Origin: Oscillospiraceae bacterium
Lineage (GTDB): Bacteria > Bacillota > Clostridia > Oscillospirales > Acutalibacteraceae
Length of the DNA stretch: 64,000 nucleotides
Direction: 5' to 3'
NCBI GenBank assembly: GCA_029219165.1
Contig: JAQXSW010000007.1
Coordinates: forward strand, 248,001 to 312,000
Shown here: positions 17,054 through 26,238 of the stretch, piece after piece
Position numbering within the stretch: position 1 is the first letter of the stretch
Layout: the number at the start of each line of letters is the position of its first letter
The notes under the pieces: model-generated
The model's input: only the letters and a program-made list of their open reading frames with translations
Told to the model about the DNA's origin: nothing
The model's database searches: none
Translations under genes and position numbers: made by a program

Positions 17054-17815
17054 ATGCGTGAAAATGACATCCAAAGTGAATTAATAATTGGTAGAAATCC
17101 TGTTACTGAAGCATTAAAATCGGGAAGAGAAATTGATACATTATTTGTTTCAAAGGGCGAAAGACAAGGCTCAGTTGGAAAAATAATTTCAATGTGTAGG
17201 GAACAGGGAATAATTGTAAAAGAAACCGATTCAAAGAAAATGGACTATATGTGTGGTAATGCGAATCATCAGGGTGTCATTGCAAGAGTTGCTGCTCATT
17301 CATATGCTTCAGTTGAAGATATTTTTGCTAAAGCAGAGGAAAAAGGGGAGCCTCCTTTTATAATTATTTGTGATGAAATAGAAGACCCTCACAATTTGGG
17401 CGCAATAATAAGAACTGCAGAATGCTCCGGAGCTCATGGTGTAATTATTCCAAAACGAAGAAGCGCTACTTTGAACTTCACAGTGGCAAAAACATCTGCA
17501 GGAGCTCTTGAATATATGCCGGTTGCAAGGGTCAGTAACCTTGCAACAACAATAGATGAACTTAAAGAGCGTGGCGTTTGGATATATGGAACTGATATGG
17601 ACGGAGAAGTTTGGTGTAAAACAGATCTTACCGGTTCAATAGCCATTGTTGTTGGTTCAGAGGGAACTGGAATGGGTCGCTTGGTTAGAGAGAAATGTGA
17701 CTTTGTTCTTTCTCTGCCAATGAGAGGAGAAATAAATTCATTAAACGCTTCAGTTGCTGCAGGAATTGTAATGTATGAAGCAAGCCGACAGAGGCTTAAC
17801 ATAAAAACTGTCTAA
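17054..17815 (+). CDS. rlmB: TrmH-family 23S rRNA 2'-O-methyltransferase (RlmB-like)
   Basis: 253 aa SPOUT methyltransferase using SAM. An N-terminal L30e-like RNA-binding domain (IIGRNPVTEALKSGREIDTLFVSKG) is followed by the knot domain: motif 1 DEIEDPHNLGAIIRTAECSG, motif 2 VVGSEGTGMGRLVREKCD, motif 3 LPMRGEINSLNASVAAGIVMYE. RlmB makes Gm2251 in 23S rRNA; close relatives act elsewhere, so the exact site is inferred. ATG with GGAGG 9 nt upstream. 14 bp before the next gene. Confidence 0.9.
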   Translation: MRENDIQSELIIGRNPVTEALKSGREIDTLFVSKGERQGSVGKIISMCREQGIIVKETDSKKMDYMCGNANHQGVIARVAAHSYASVEDIFAKAEEKGEPPFIIICDEIEDPHNLGAIIRTAECSGAHGVIIPKRRSATLNFTVAKTSAGALEYMPVARVSNLATTIDELKERGVWIYGTDMDGEVWCKTDLTGSIAIVVGSEGTGMGRLVREKCDFVLSLPMRGEINSLNASVAAGIVMYEASRQRLNIKTV

Positions 17816-17829
17816 AGGAGGGTTGCAGA

Positions 17830-20718
17830 ATGTCTGATAAATTTGATATGTCACTTGATGATATCCTGGCATCTTTTGGGGACGATGTTAAGGAGAGTTC
17901 TGCCCCTAAAAAAGCTTGGTCAATGGAGGAAATTGATGCTCTTTTAGGACTCGGCCCTGAGCCTGAAGAAGAAAGGGACGAAGTTCTTGGTGAATCAGTA
18001 ACAGCTTCAAAGGAGACAGAGAACCTAAAAGATTTTTCTAACGAAAAATTAGAAGTTCTTGAATATGATGAGATGTCAACCGAAGACCTTGCTGAAGAAA
18101 ATCCTTCTGAAGATTATGCTTTAGAAGAAAATGAAGAACCGGTGGAAGCAAAACCGAAAGAAAAGAAACCTCTTTCTCAAAAAACACGCGTGTTTGATGC
18201 TAATGATATTCAGGTAAAGAAAACGGATATTGTATCTGAACCTGAGGAAAAGGTTTCCGGAAAGCCGGAAGAAACCTCAATTATCATGGAACTTGCGGAT
18301 AACCCGGAAAATGTTGAAAACAGTGCTAATGATGAAGAGGATACTGTTTATGTAGCAGATTCTTCAAATGAAACAGAAAAGAATCAAGCCGAAAGATATG
18401 CTCTTGCCGGTAAGACAGTAGGTATTTATCCAATTAGAAATGACAATATTGACCATCAGATTATGACAGAAAAAATTGAAAAATCCGGTGGCATGGTTAC
18501 AGATAAATACAGAGAAAGATTCTTAAATAAACCGAAGCAACATCTTGAAAGAACCGCAGATTATGAACGCCTTCATCAGGATATGCCTGAGGAATTAATT
18601 GAGCGTCCGGGAATCATTATCAAGAAGAGTAAATTTACAAATACAGCAGATTTAGAACCAATTCCTACAATTGTTTCTGCAGATGCAGAAAGAAGTAATT
18701 TTGATAAAACAATTGTTGCAAAAGGAGAATCCGGAACAATTGTAAGAGATGAGGATAGTATTGACGGACAAATTCGTCTCAGCGGTTTTGGTGAAGAAGA
18801 TGTAATTGACCAAATTGACGAAGAAAATGCAGAGGAAACATTGAGAGAAAAGAGGGACAAAAAAGTTGCCTCGTTTAAGCTTGATGCAAATTTTGCAGAG
18901 CTTCCGGAAGAGGACACTATTGATGAAGAGTCAGAAGCTTTAGAGGAAAAGTCTGCTCCTAAATCAACCTTGTTAAATGAAATTGAAGATGAGTACAGAT
19001 ATCCTTCTGATGCGTCAAGAATTTATGAATCTCTTGTTGGTGCTGAAAAGAAAACGGGTATGTTCGTCATTGCACAGACGGTACTTACAGTAATTTCACT
19101 TATCATTACAGGCCTTATTTCTGCTTCTGGCGGAAATGTTGAAATGATAGGAAATGGTGCTTTGGGATGTGGAATTATAAACATCATAATCCTTGTTATT
19201 GCATCCGTTCTTTCAATAAATACATTAATAAAAGGTATTGACGGCATAAAAAATAAGAAACCAAATACCGCTACAGGACTTCTCGTTGTTGTTGTAGCAT
19301 GTCTTCTTGAAAATATAGTTATGGCCCTTTTCACAAGCAGTGAATATACAACTGTTTCAATTTACACAGCTGCTGCTTGTCTTGCTCTTACAATGTCCTC
19401 TATTTCAAAATGGCTTGTTCTTTCCAAAACAAAGGGTAATTTTGAATTTGTTACAAATGGGACACAGCTTTATAGCAGCGAACTCATTCCGGATGAGGAT
19501 GAGGCTTTTGAAATAGGTAGAGGCCTTCTTATGGGTGAGCCTGAAATATGTTATAATGCAAGAATTTCTGTCCCAAAGGATTTCTTAAAGAATTCTTTTG
19601 AGGATGACCCGGCAGATGATTACGCATATAAATTAGTTTATGCGGTTGTGGGAGCTGCTCTTCTTGCTGGACTTATTTTTGGAATTGTTAAAAAAGATAT
19701 AGTTGTAGCTTTTGGTATTTTTGCAGCTGTTTGTTGTATTGCAATGCCTGCATTTACAAAGATTGCATCTAACATTTTACTTTTCTTAGTTAATAGGAAA
19801 TTTAATAAAACCGGTGCTGCAATTACAGGTCATAAGGCTGTTTCAAATAGCACAGGTGTAAATGCTTATGTACTTGATAGTACAGATATTTTCAAAAAGG
19901 GTAGTTGCAGCATAATAGGCATTAAAACATTCCACAATATGAGAATTGACGATGCAATTCTTTACGCTGCAGCTCTTGTAATTGAGTCTGGCGGACCACT
20001 TGCAGATATCTTTGGAAATGTAATTCTTGGGAAAAAAGAACTTCTTCCGCCTGTTGAATCATTGGCTTATGAGGAAAAACTTGGTCTTTCAGCATGGATT
20101 CATGGCAGAAGAGTCCTTGTGGGAAGCAGAGATCTTTTAGTTAATCATAATGTTCAGGCACCTGAGCGTGAATTTGAACTCCAATATACTCATGACGGAC
20201 GAAAGGTAATGTATCTTGCAATAGCCGGAAAAATTGCTGCTATGTTTGTTATTAATTATCAAGCGGATAAGCACATGAGAAGATATCTTCAAAATATAGA
20301 TAAAGCGGGAGTTTCTTTATTGGTTCGTACTTGCGACTGTAATATTACTGAAGAAATGATCTGCAAATACTTTAGTTTAAATATTTCTGCAGTAAAAATA
20401 TTAAGTCCGGTATCCGGAGATATTTTCCAAAAGTATAGAACAACAGAGTGTGAAAATGCAAAATCCGGTATTCTCCATAATGGAACAATAGAGGCTTCAC
20501 TGAAAACAATTTATGAAGCAAGAGAACTTAATGCAAATATTCCAATTAATAATATTATTTCAACAATATATACCGGAATTGCTCTTGTATTGTTCCTTGT
20601 TCTTGCAATTTTCTCAGGACCTATGGGAATAACAGGCGGACAGATTGTACTGTTCCAAGTCTTATTTGGAATAATTGCTTCCGCTGTGCCGGTGCTTAAA
20701 AGAAAATTTGATAAATAA
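17830..20718 (+). CDS. P-type-ATPase-like membrane protein with degenerate catalytic motifs
   Basis: 962 aa. Residues 1-~405 are acidic, low complexity and probably disordered. Four hydrophobic segments follow (~411-527), two more at ~600-655, a ~250-residue soluble region, and two last helices (~911-958). The order matches a P-type ATPase. Helix 6 carries CCIAMPAF (~634-642) where P1-type pumps have CPCALGLATP; the phosphorylation motif DKTGT reads DSTDI (Asp683 kept); IHGRRVLVGSRDLL (~757-770) resembles the nucleotide-domain end; the TGDN site reads TCDCN (834-838); no GDGxND hinge is seen. So it probably does not pump by the normal cycle. Family call is from pattern order; function unknown. 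Two genes (rlmB and this) precede a strong terminator. Confidence 0.75.
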   Translation: MSDKFDMSLDDILASFGDDVKESSAPKKAWSMEEIDALLGLGPEPEEERDEVLGESVTASKETENLKDFSNEKLEVLEYDEMSTEDLAEENPSEDYALEENEEPVEAKPKEKKPLSQKTRVFDANDIQVKKTDIVSEPEEKVSGKPEETSIIMELADNPENVENSANDEEDTVYVADSSNETEKNQAERYALAGKTVGIYPIRNDNIDHQIMTEKIEKSGGMVTDKYRERFLNKPKQHLERTADYERLHQDMPEELIERPGIIIKKSKFTNTADLEPIPTIVSADAERSNFDKTIVAKGESGTIVRDEDSIDGQIRLSGFGEEDVIDQIDEENAEETLREKRDKKVASFKLDANFAELPEEDTIDEESEALEEKSAPKSTLLNEIEDEYRYPSDASRIYESLVGAEKKTGMFVIAQTVLTVISLIITGLISASGGNVEMIGNGALGCGIINIIILVIASVLSINTLIKGIDGIKNKKPNTATGLLVVVVACLLENIVMALFTSSEYTTVSIYTAAACLALTMSSISKWLVLSKTKGNFEFVTNGTQLYSSELIPDEDEAFEIGRGLLMGEPEICYNARISVPKDFLKNSFEDDPADDYAYKLVYAVVGAALLAGLIFGIVKKDIVVAFGIFAAVCCIAMPAFTKIASNILLFLVNRKFNKTGAAITGHKAVSNSTGVNAYVLDSTDIFKKGSCSIIGIKTFHNMRIDDAILYAAALVIESGGPLADIFGNVILGKKELLPPVESLAYEEKLGLSAWIHGRRVLVGSRDLLVNHNVQAPEREFELQYTHDGRKVMYLAIAGKIAAMFVINYQADKHMRRYLQNIDKAGVSLLVRTCDCNITEEMICKYFSLNISAVKILSPVSGDIFQKYRTTECENAKSGILHNGTIEASLKTIYEARELNANIPINNIISTIYTGIALVLFLVLAIFSGPMGITGGQIVLFQVLFGIIASAVPVLKRKFDK

Positions 20719-20765
20719 AAAAAGGAGCTGTTTACGAATTTCGTAAACAGCTCTTTAATTTTTAA
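20719..20765. terminator. Bidirectional intrinsic terminator
   Basis: 13-bp stem GAGCTGTTTACGA/TCGTAAACAGCTC with a 3-nt loop; a T run on the plus side and TTTTTTTATTTAT on the minus side, between the convergent P-type-like gene and rpsR. Confidence 0.92.
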
Positions 20766-21008
20766 TTAGTCAGCTGAGTAAGGGAGAAGTGCAACGTGTC
20801 TTGCGCGCTTAATAGCTGTTGTAAGCTCACGCTGATGATAAGCACATGTACCTGTTACTCTTCTTGGAAGGATCTTAGCTCTGTCAGATGTAAATCTTCT
20901 GAGCTTTGCGGTATCCTTGTAGTCGATTGTGTCAATCTTGTCTACACAGAAAGCACAAACTTTCCTACGAGACTTTCTTCCGCCTTTAGCGTTTTTGTCG
21001 AATGCCAT
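20766..21008 (-). CDS. rpsR: 30S ribosomal protein bS18
   Basis: 80 aa. Binds 16S rRNA beside bS6 on the 30S platform. KVCAFCVDK and [11 protein letters not shown] give the cysteine pattern of the C+ (possibly zinc-binding) form, with [22 protein letters not shown] between. AAGGAGG precedes the ATG. Last gene of rpsF-ssb-rpsR, ending in a bidirectional terminator. Confidence 0.98.
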   Translation of the reverse strand: MAFDKNAKGGRKSRRKVCAFCVDKIDTIDYKDTAKLRRFTSDRAKILPRRVTGTCAYHQRELTTAIKRARHVALLPYSAD

Positions 21009-21045
21009 GTCGGTAACCTCCTTTTAGGTTTTAATCAGTAATGTT

Positions 21046-21498
21046 TTAGAATGGTAATTCATCTTCCATATCAGCTGATGAGAAATCATCTGCACCTGCT
21101 GTTGAGAAAGACGCCGGCTGTTGTACCGGAGCAGCTGGAGCCTGTGCTGCAGGAGCAAAGTTTCCTGTTCCTGATTCTGCTTTTGAACCGCAAAAACTTA
21201 CGCTGTCTGCAATAATTTCAACTGCTGTACGCTTTTGGCCATTTTTATCTTCATAGTTACGTGTTTGGATTGAACCTTGAACTGCAATCATTGAACCTTT
21301 GCGGAAATAACGAGTTACAAATTCTGCTGTTTGTCTCCAAGCAACTACGTTGATGAAATCGGCTTGTCTTTCTTCGCCGTTTTTTTGGTATGATCTGTCA
21401 ACAGCAACTGTAAAAGATGTAACAGATGTACCGGTAGGCGTTGTACGAAGTTCCGGGTCTGCTGTAAGACGACCCATAATAACTGCACAGTTAAGCAT
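21046..21498 (-). CDS. ssb: Single-stranded DNA-binding protein
   Basis: 150 aa. N-terminal OB fold (MLNCAVIMGRLTADPELRTTPTG, FINVVAWRQTAEFVTRYFRKGS), an Ala/Pro/Gln-rich flexible linker, and the acidic tip DMEDELPF that recruits replication and repair partners. Middle gene of the ribosomal/ssb operon; its start lies 20 bp after the rpsF stop. Confidence 0.97.
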   Translation of the reverse strand: MLNCAVIMGRLTADPELRTTPTGTSVTSFTVAVDRSYQKNGEERQADFINVVAWRQTAEFVTRYFRKGSMIAVQGSIQTRNYEDKNGQKRTAVEIIADSVSFCGSKAESGTGNFAPAAQAPAAPVQQPASFSTAGADDFSSADMEDELPF

Positions 21499-21518
21499 TG
21501 GTTTTACCTCCCACCAAA

Positions 21519-21803
21519 TTACTTAGATGTGTTGAGGAAACGGAGAACGCCTTCTGTAATACCAAGAACACGCTCAAACTCAGCAGGGAATTCTGGTTCA
21601 GCTGAGTACTCAACAAGAACATAGTATCCTTCAGACTCATAGTTGATGTCATAAGCAAGCTTGCGCTTACCCCACTCATCAATGTTGCTGATGGTACCAT
21701 TCTTTTCAATAAGTGTCTTGAACTTGTTGAAAAGGTCCTGTGCTGCTTCGTCGCCATTCTTTACTGAGAATACCAACATTGCTTCATAGTTTTTTGCTGC
21801 CAT
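21519..21803 (-). CDS. rpsF: 30S ribosomal protein bS6
   Basis: 94 aa. Pairs with bS18 on the 30S subunit. MAAKNYEAMLVFSVKNGDE, GKRKLAYDINYESEGYYVLVEYSA and GVLRFLNTSK are typical. The start at 21803 has AAGGAGGTGCTAGAA directly before it; 12 in-frame codons upstream would overlap this site and are excluded. First gene of rpsF-ssb-rpsR, driven by a consensus promoter and preceded by an ~80-nt leader. Confidence 0.97.
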   Translation of the reverse strand: MAAKNYEAMLVFSVKNGDEAAQDLFNKFKTLIEKNGTISNIDEWGKRKLAYDINYESEGYYVLVEYSAEPEFPAEFERVLGITEGVLRFLNTSK

Positions 21804-21884
21804 TTCTAGCACCTCCTTGTGGTCTTTTGGCCCTATCACTTAATCCGATAGAGCAAGGATTGGAGACGTAAGTGCGCCTCGCGG
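21804..21884 (-). promoter_or_regulatory. rpsF mRNA leader, possible S6:S18 autoregulatory element
   Basis: The leader can fold around CTATC(GGATTAAGT)GATAG and other GC-rich arms. Many bacteria control rpsF through an S6:S18-binding leader RNA. I see a structured leader in the right place but cannot confirm the consensus. Confidence 0.35.
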
Positions 21885-21890
21885 AGTGAT

Positions 21891-21919
21891 ATTATAACAA
21901 TGAACAATTAAATTGTCAA
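21891..21919 (-). promoter_or_regulatory. Consensus promoter of rpsF-ssb-rpsR
   Basis: Minus strand TTGACA (21914-21919), 17-bp spacer, TATAAT (21891-21896). The TGA stop of prfB (21916-21918) lies inside the TTGACA. Confidence 0.9.
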
Positions 21920-23037
21920 TTGTTTTTGAGGTTTTCAAGGGACTGCATTTTAAGATATGCATTAATAAATCCGTCAATATCTCCATCCATAACGGCATTT
22001 ATATTACCCATTTCAAAGTTCGTTCTTGTGTCTTTTGCAAGGGTATATGGCATAAATACGTATGATCTAATTTGGTTGCCCCATGCAATTTCTGTCTTGA
22101 CACCTTTAATATCTTCTATCTTTTCAAGGTGCTCACGTTCTTTAATTTCAATGAGCTTTGATTTAAGCATTTTCATGCATACTTCACGGTTTTGATGTTG
22201 GCTACGTTCAACTTGGCAACAAACTACAATGCCTGTTGGCTTGTGAATGAGACGAACTGCGGAAGATGTTTTATTAACCTTCTGTCCCCCGGCGCCACTT
22301 GCTCTATAAACTTCCATTTCAATATCTTCCGGACGAAGGTCAACTTCAATGGTGTCGTCAATTTCAGGCATTACTTCAAGAGAAGCGAAAGAGGTGTGGC
22401 GACGACCTGCTGCATCAAAAGGAGATACACGAACAAGTCTATGAACTCCTGCTTCACTCTTCATATATCCGTATGCATTTTCGCCCTCAATTAATATTGT
22501 TGCAGATTTAAGACCTGCCTCATCGCCGTCAAGGTAGTCAAGAGTTGAAACCTTGAATCCGTGGCGCTCTCCCCATCTGTTATACATTCTAAAGAGCATA
22601 GAAGCCCAGTCCTGAGCTTCTGTACCGCCTGCTCCTGCATGAAATGTTAGAATTGCATTGCTTTGGTCATATTCACCTGTCAAAAGTGTTGAAAGAGTCA
22701 TTGTGTCAAGTTTGCTCTTTACCTCTTCAACGCTTTGAGCGCACTCTTCAAAAAGAGATTCGTCCTCTTCTTCGTTTGCAAGTTCAATCATAACGAGGGT
22801 ATCTTCAAATAATGAGTGAAGAGATTCATATGAAGATATTTTATTTTTTAACATACTTGTGCGTTGGAGAACTTTCTGAGAGTTTTCAAGGTCATCCCAG
22901 AAACCGTCTTTTGCAGCTTCTTGCTCCAAAGCTGCAACTTCCTCTTTCATTTGATCAAGACCTAAAGCGGCGCTTAAATCCTCAAGAGGCTTTTCATTCT
23001 CTAAAAGAGAAAGACGTAATTCTTCATACTGAAGCAT
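21916..23037 (-). CDS. prfB: Peptide chain release factor 2
   Basis: 373 aa, terminates at UGA/UAA. Stop-recognition motif SPF in [15 protein letters not shown], the universal GGQ in [17 protein letters not shown], and [26 protein letters not shown]. The gene is read in one frame: the region of the usual programmed +1 frameshift reads CTTGATC (Leu-Asp) rather than CTTTGAC, so autoregulatory frameshifting is absent. ATG at 23037 with AAAGGA upstream is preferred to a GTG six codons earlier. Confidence 0.96.
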   Translation of the reverse strand: MLQYEELRLSLLENEKPLEDLSAALGLDQMKEEVAALEQEAAKDGFWDDLENSQKVLQRTSMLKNKISSYESLHSLFEDTLVMIELANEEEDESLFEECAQSVEEVKSKLDTMTLSTLLTGEYDQSNAILTFHAGAGGTEAQDWASMLFRMYNRWGERHGFKVSTLDYLDGDEAGLKSATILIEGENAYGYMKSEAGVHRLVRVSPFDAAGRRHTSFASLEVMPEIDDTIEVDLRPEDIEMEVYRASGAGGQKVNKTSSAVRLIHKPTGIVVCCQVERSQHQNREVCMKMLKSKLIEIKEREHLEKIEDIKGVKTEIAWGNQIRSYVFMPYTLAKDTRTNFEMGNINAVMDGDIDGFINAYLKMQSLENLKNN

Positions 23038-23064
23038 ATATATCAGTCCTTTCACTAATACTAG

Positions 23065-23093
23065 ATTATATAAAAATACAGATGTAATGTAAA
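23065..23093 (-). promoter_or_regulatory. Promoter of prfB
   Basis: Minus strand TTTACA (23088-23093), 17-bp spacer, TATAAT (23065-23070), 28 bp before the start codon. Confidence 0.7.
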
Positions 23094-23113
23094 GAAAAAT
23101 ATACTGTATTTGA

Positions 23114-23142
23114 TTGAATTGTATGATTGTATATTGTATAAT
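23114..23142 (+). promoter_or_regulatory. Promoter of the RING-protein/glmU/pth genes
   Basis: TTGAAT (23114-23119), 17-bp spacer, TATAAT (23137-23142); the start would be near 23149, 37 nt before the ATG. Confidence 0.7.
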
Positions 23143-23185
23143 TTATAATGTATATTTATATAAACTATGTAGGAGCAGAAGAACT

Positions 23186-24202
23186 ATGAAATACGAGAAC
23201 GAAACGTGTCTTGCTTGTAACAAGGTGTTTGAAGAAGGGGACGATATTGTCGTATGCCCTGAGTGTGGCACACCACACCATAGAGATTGTTACAATAAGC
23301 TTGGACATTGTGTAAATAAAATACGTCATTCTGAAGGATATTCTTGGTTGGATGAGAATAGACCTAATAAAGACGAAGAGAAAAAAAGTGAAAAATCATC
23401 AAAGGAAAGGTTAAATTCAGATGATGTTTCAAAGGTCTTTCCGGGTGGATTTATCAGTAATGATGAAGCCCCAAACGGAGCAATGCCTGCCATGGAGGTT
23501 GACCGCGATGGGAATGCACATCCGGTGTTTAGAACCATTACAGGAAAAGAAAAAATAGGTGAATATACTGTAGAAGCGTACGGTAATGTTATTCAAAAGA
23601 ATAAGCATAAATTTATTCCAAAGTTTATGATGATGGAACGTTCCAACAGAAAATGGACATGGAATTGGGCCGGATTTTTCTTTGGACCATTTTGGCTTAT
23701 GTACAGAAAAATGTATAAGCTTGGTATTATTGCAATGCTTATTTCTATAATAATTCCAATTTGCTTTATTGGAGAAATTTCTGAATACGGAACAAAATAT
23801 TCTGAGGTTTATACTGAAGCGGCTGAAATAATGTTATCGGATGCAAATCAGTCAACCGAGGAACTTAATTCAAAGGTGGACGCATTGGCAGAAAAAATGC
23901 CTCCACAACCCGTTTGTATTCAGGTGTCAAATTATATTCAATTTGCAGTGGATTTAGTAATTGCGGTGTTTGGTAACTATCTATATAAGGAACATTGTGT
24001 GAAAATCTTGACTAAGAGCAAGAAAATTTTAGAAGATGGCAATTCCGAGGAACAGGAAAAATTCCTTAGAAAAAGAGGCGGAAGAAGTATTGTTCCGGTC
24101 GTTCTTTTGTTCTTTGGTATGACTTTAATTACAAATGTTGCTGCATTAATATTCGTAAATTACAATGTTGATATAGCAACGCTATTAAGGAGGTTACTGT
24201 AA
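23186..24202 (+). CDS. Prokaryotic RING-finger plus DUF2628-type membrane protein
   Basis: 338 aa. N-terminal Cys/His cluster CLACNKVFEEGDDIVVCPEC then HHRDCYNKLGHC (residues ~8-42) matches the prokaryotic RING-type zinc domain. A charged linker follows, then WNWAGFFFGPFWLMYRKMYKLGI (~170-195), the hallmark of DUF2628 membrane proteins, and further hydrophobic segments to the end. No function is established; RING-type clusters in bacteria may simply bind zinc or proteins. ATG at 23186 has AGGAG upstream; glmU starts 1 bp after its stop, so they are tightly coupled. Confidence 0.8.
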   Translation: MKYENETCLACNKVFEEGDDIVVCPECGTPHHRDCYNKLGHCVNKIRHSEGYSWLDENRPNKDEEKKSEKSSKERLNSDDVSKVFPGGFISNDEAPNGAMPAMEVDRDGNAHPVFRTITGKEKIGEYTVEAYGNVIQKNKHKFIPKFMMMERSNRKWTWNWAGFFFGPFWLMYRKMYKLGIIAMLISIIIPICFIGEISEYGTKYSEVYTEAAEIMLSDANQSTEELNSKVDALAEKMPPQPVCIQVSNYIQFAVDLVIAVFGNYLYKEHCVKILTKSKKILEDGNSEEQEKFLRKRGGRSIVPVVLLFFGMTLITNVAALIFVNYNVDIATLLRRLL

Positions 24203-24203
24203 T

Positions 24204-25589
24204 ATGTCAAAACCTTGTGCAATCGTTCTTGCTGCCGGCGAGGGTAAGAGAATGAAATCTAAAAAGCCAAAAGCCATGGCTTGTGTACTATTTAAACCAA
24301 TGGTTGACTGGGTCCTTGATGCGGTTGAAAAAAGCGGTATTACAGACACCTGCGTTGTTGTAGGACATCTTGGTGAAGAAATAGATGTCCATATTGACGG
24401 ACGCTCGGAAATTTGCTATCAAAAAGAACGTCTTGGTACAGGTCATGCTGTAATGCAGGCTGTTTCATTTTTAAATAGCGTTGACGCAGAAAACGTATTA
24501 ATTTTGAATGGCGATGCACCTTTCATGGACTCTTCAACTATTGAGGATTCTTTTGGCCTTCACCTAGCTATGAATAGTGGTGCTACAGTAATTTCAGCAA
24601 AACTTCAAAATCCTGTTGGCTACGGAAGAATAGTAAGAGATGCCGCTGGGAATTTTCAACGAATAGTTGAACAGAGAGATGCATCTGAACAGGAAAAACT
24701 TATCTGTGAAGTTAATTCCGGAGCTTATTGGTTTAATAAAAAATGTTTGCTTTACGCACTAACCCAAATTAACCAAGAAAATGATGCCCATGAATATTAT
24801 CTGACCGACACCATTGAAGAAATAAAGAAAATAGGTTGGCCAATTTGTGTTCATATGACAGATAATGCTGATGTTGTCCTTGGCGCAAACGACAGGGCCC
24901 AACTTATGGAATTAAATAAAATTGCAAGAAAACAGGTGATTCTTGATCATTTGGTTAATGGCGTAGATATACCATGCTCAGATGGTATTATTATTGGAAC
25001 AGATGTAGTTATTGGGGCTGAAACCACAATTCTTCCAAATACAATTATAAGAGGTAGAAGTGAAATTGGCGAAGCATGTGAAATAGGACCAAACTGCCTT
25101 ATTGACGATTCAAAAATTGGAGATGGTGTGAAGCTTCGTAACACAGAGGTTGAAAAATCTCAGGTTATGAATGGAACGGATATTGGTCCGTTTTCTCATG
25201 TTAGACCAAACTCATATATAGCTCAAAATGTACACATTGGAAATTTTGTTGAAGTCAAAAATTCGCAAATTGGTGAAGGAACAAAACTTCCACATCTTTC
25301 CTATATTGGCGATTCAGACATTGGTAAAGGCGTAAACTTTGGCTGTGGTTCTTTAACTGTTAATTATGACGGTAAGAATAAGACAAGAACGACGGTTAAA
25401 GATGGTGCATTTATTGGATGTAATGCAAATCTTATTTCACCTGTTACAATTGGTGAATATGCTTACATTGCGGCTGGGTCAACAATAACCAACGATGTTG
25501 AACAATTTGCATTATCAATTGCAAGAGCAAGACAGGTTGACAAACCGGGTTGGGTTCTTGAAAAAAGACCGTATAAGAATATGCCATAA
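24204..25589 (+). CDS. glmU: Bifunctional GlmU: GlcNAc-1-P uridyltransferase / GlcN-1-P acetyltransferase
   Basis: 461 aa cytosolic enzyme making UDP-GlcNAc for peptidoglycan and teichoic acids. N-terminal pyrophosphorylase LAAGEGKRMKSKKPK with GTGHAVMQA and NGDAPFM; C-terminal left-handed beta-helix hexapeptide repeats (~250-455) with catalytic His in LPHLSYIGD and NFGCGSLTVNYDGKNK. Length is normal. Follows the RING protein by 1 bp and precedes pth by 15 bp. Confidence 0.97.
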   Translation: MSKPCAIVLAAGEGKRMKSKKPKAMACVLFKPMVDWVLDAVEKSGITDTCVVVGHLGEEIDVHIDGRSEICYQKERLGTGHAVMQAVSFLNSVDAENVLILNGDAPFMDSSTIEDSFGLHLAMNSGATVISAKLQNPVGYGRIVRDAAGNFQRIVEQRDASEQEKLICEVNSGAYWFNKKCLLYALTQINQENDAHEYYLTDTIEEIKKIGWPICVHMTDNADVVLGANDRAQLMELNKIARKQVILDHLVNGVDIPCSDGIIIGTDVVIGAETTILPNTIIRGRSEIGEACEIGPNCLIDDSKIGDGVKLRNTEVEKSQVMNGTDIGPFSHVRPNSYIAQNVHIGNFVEVKNSQIGEGTKLPHLSYIGDSDIGKGVNFGCGSLTVNYDGKNKTRTTVKDGAFIGCNANLISPVTIGEYAYIAAGSTITNDVEQFALSIARARQVDKPGWVLEKRPYKNMP

Positions 25590-25604
25590 GGAAGAGGAAG
25601 ACAG

Positions 25605-26165
25605 ATGTTTATTATAGCTGGTCTGGGAAATCCGGGCACAGATTATGAAAAGACAAGACACAATGTCGGATTTATGGCAATAGATTCAATTGCAGAAACT
25701 CTTGGCGTTCGTATTGATAGGCTGAAATTTTTAGCGCTAACAGCAGAGTGCCGAATAGGAACAGAAAAGTGTCTTTTAATGAAGCCGCAAACATATATGA
25801 ATAATAGCGGTGATGCTATAGGTCAAGCAGCACGTTTTTATAAGGTGCCACCTGAAAATGTAATAATTATTTTTGATGATATTTCATTGGAGCCGGGAAA
25901 AATTAGGATTAGACGAAAGGGTTCCTCCGGTGGCCATAACGGGCTAAAAAGTATAATTGCACATTTGGGTTCTGACAATTTTCCACGAGTAAAAATAGGC
26001 GTGGGGGATAGACTCAATCCGGATAAATCTCTTGCAGACCATGTTCTTGGGACGTTTTCGAAATCCGACATTAAAGAGCTGGAACAATTGTTCCCAAAGG
26101 TGTTCGATTCAGTAAAACTAATTGTGTCGAATAATACAGGGGAAGCAATGAATAGGTATAATTAA
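25605..26165 (+). CDS. pth: Peptidyl-tRNA hydrolase
   Basis: 186 aa. Frees tRNA from dropped-off peptidyl-tRNA. FIIAGLGNPGTDYEKTRHNVGF carries the catalytic His (H19); KPQTYMNNSG, IFDDISLEPGKIRIR and GSSGGHNGLKSI complete the substrate site. GGAAGAGGAAG precedes the ATG. The order glmU-pth-mfd is common in Firmicutes. Confidence 0.97.
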   Translation: MFIIAGLGNPGTDYEKTRHNVGFMAIDSIAETLGVRIDRLKFLALTAECRIGTEKCLLMKPQTYMNNSGDAIGQAARFYKVPPENVIIIFDDISLEPGKIRIRRKGSSGGHNGLKSIIAHLGSDNFPRVKIGVGDRLNPDKSLADHVLGTFSKSDIKELEQLFPKVFDSVKLIVSNNTGEAMNRYN

Positions 26166-26178
26166 ATAAAAATATGTA

Positions 26179-26202
26179 CCCCCACTATTTGCTTAGTGGG
26201 GG
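26179..26202 (+). other. GC hairpin between pth and mfd
   Basis: CCCCCACT/AGTGGGGG stem with an 8-nt loop but no T run, like the one between argG and argH. Probably not a full terminator. Confidence 0.5.
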
Positions 26203-26238
26203 CGTTGCCATAATCTGAATAAGAAAAAAGAGGTAAAT

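Noticed and set aside
22960..23037. Programmed +1 frameshift in prfB
   Set aside because: The site reads CTTGATC and the gene is continuous in one frame.
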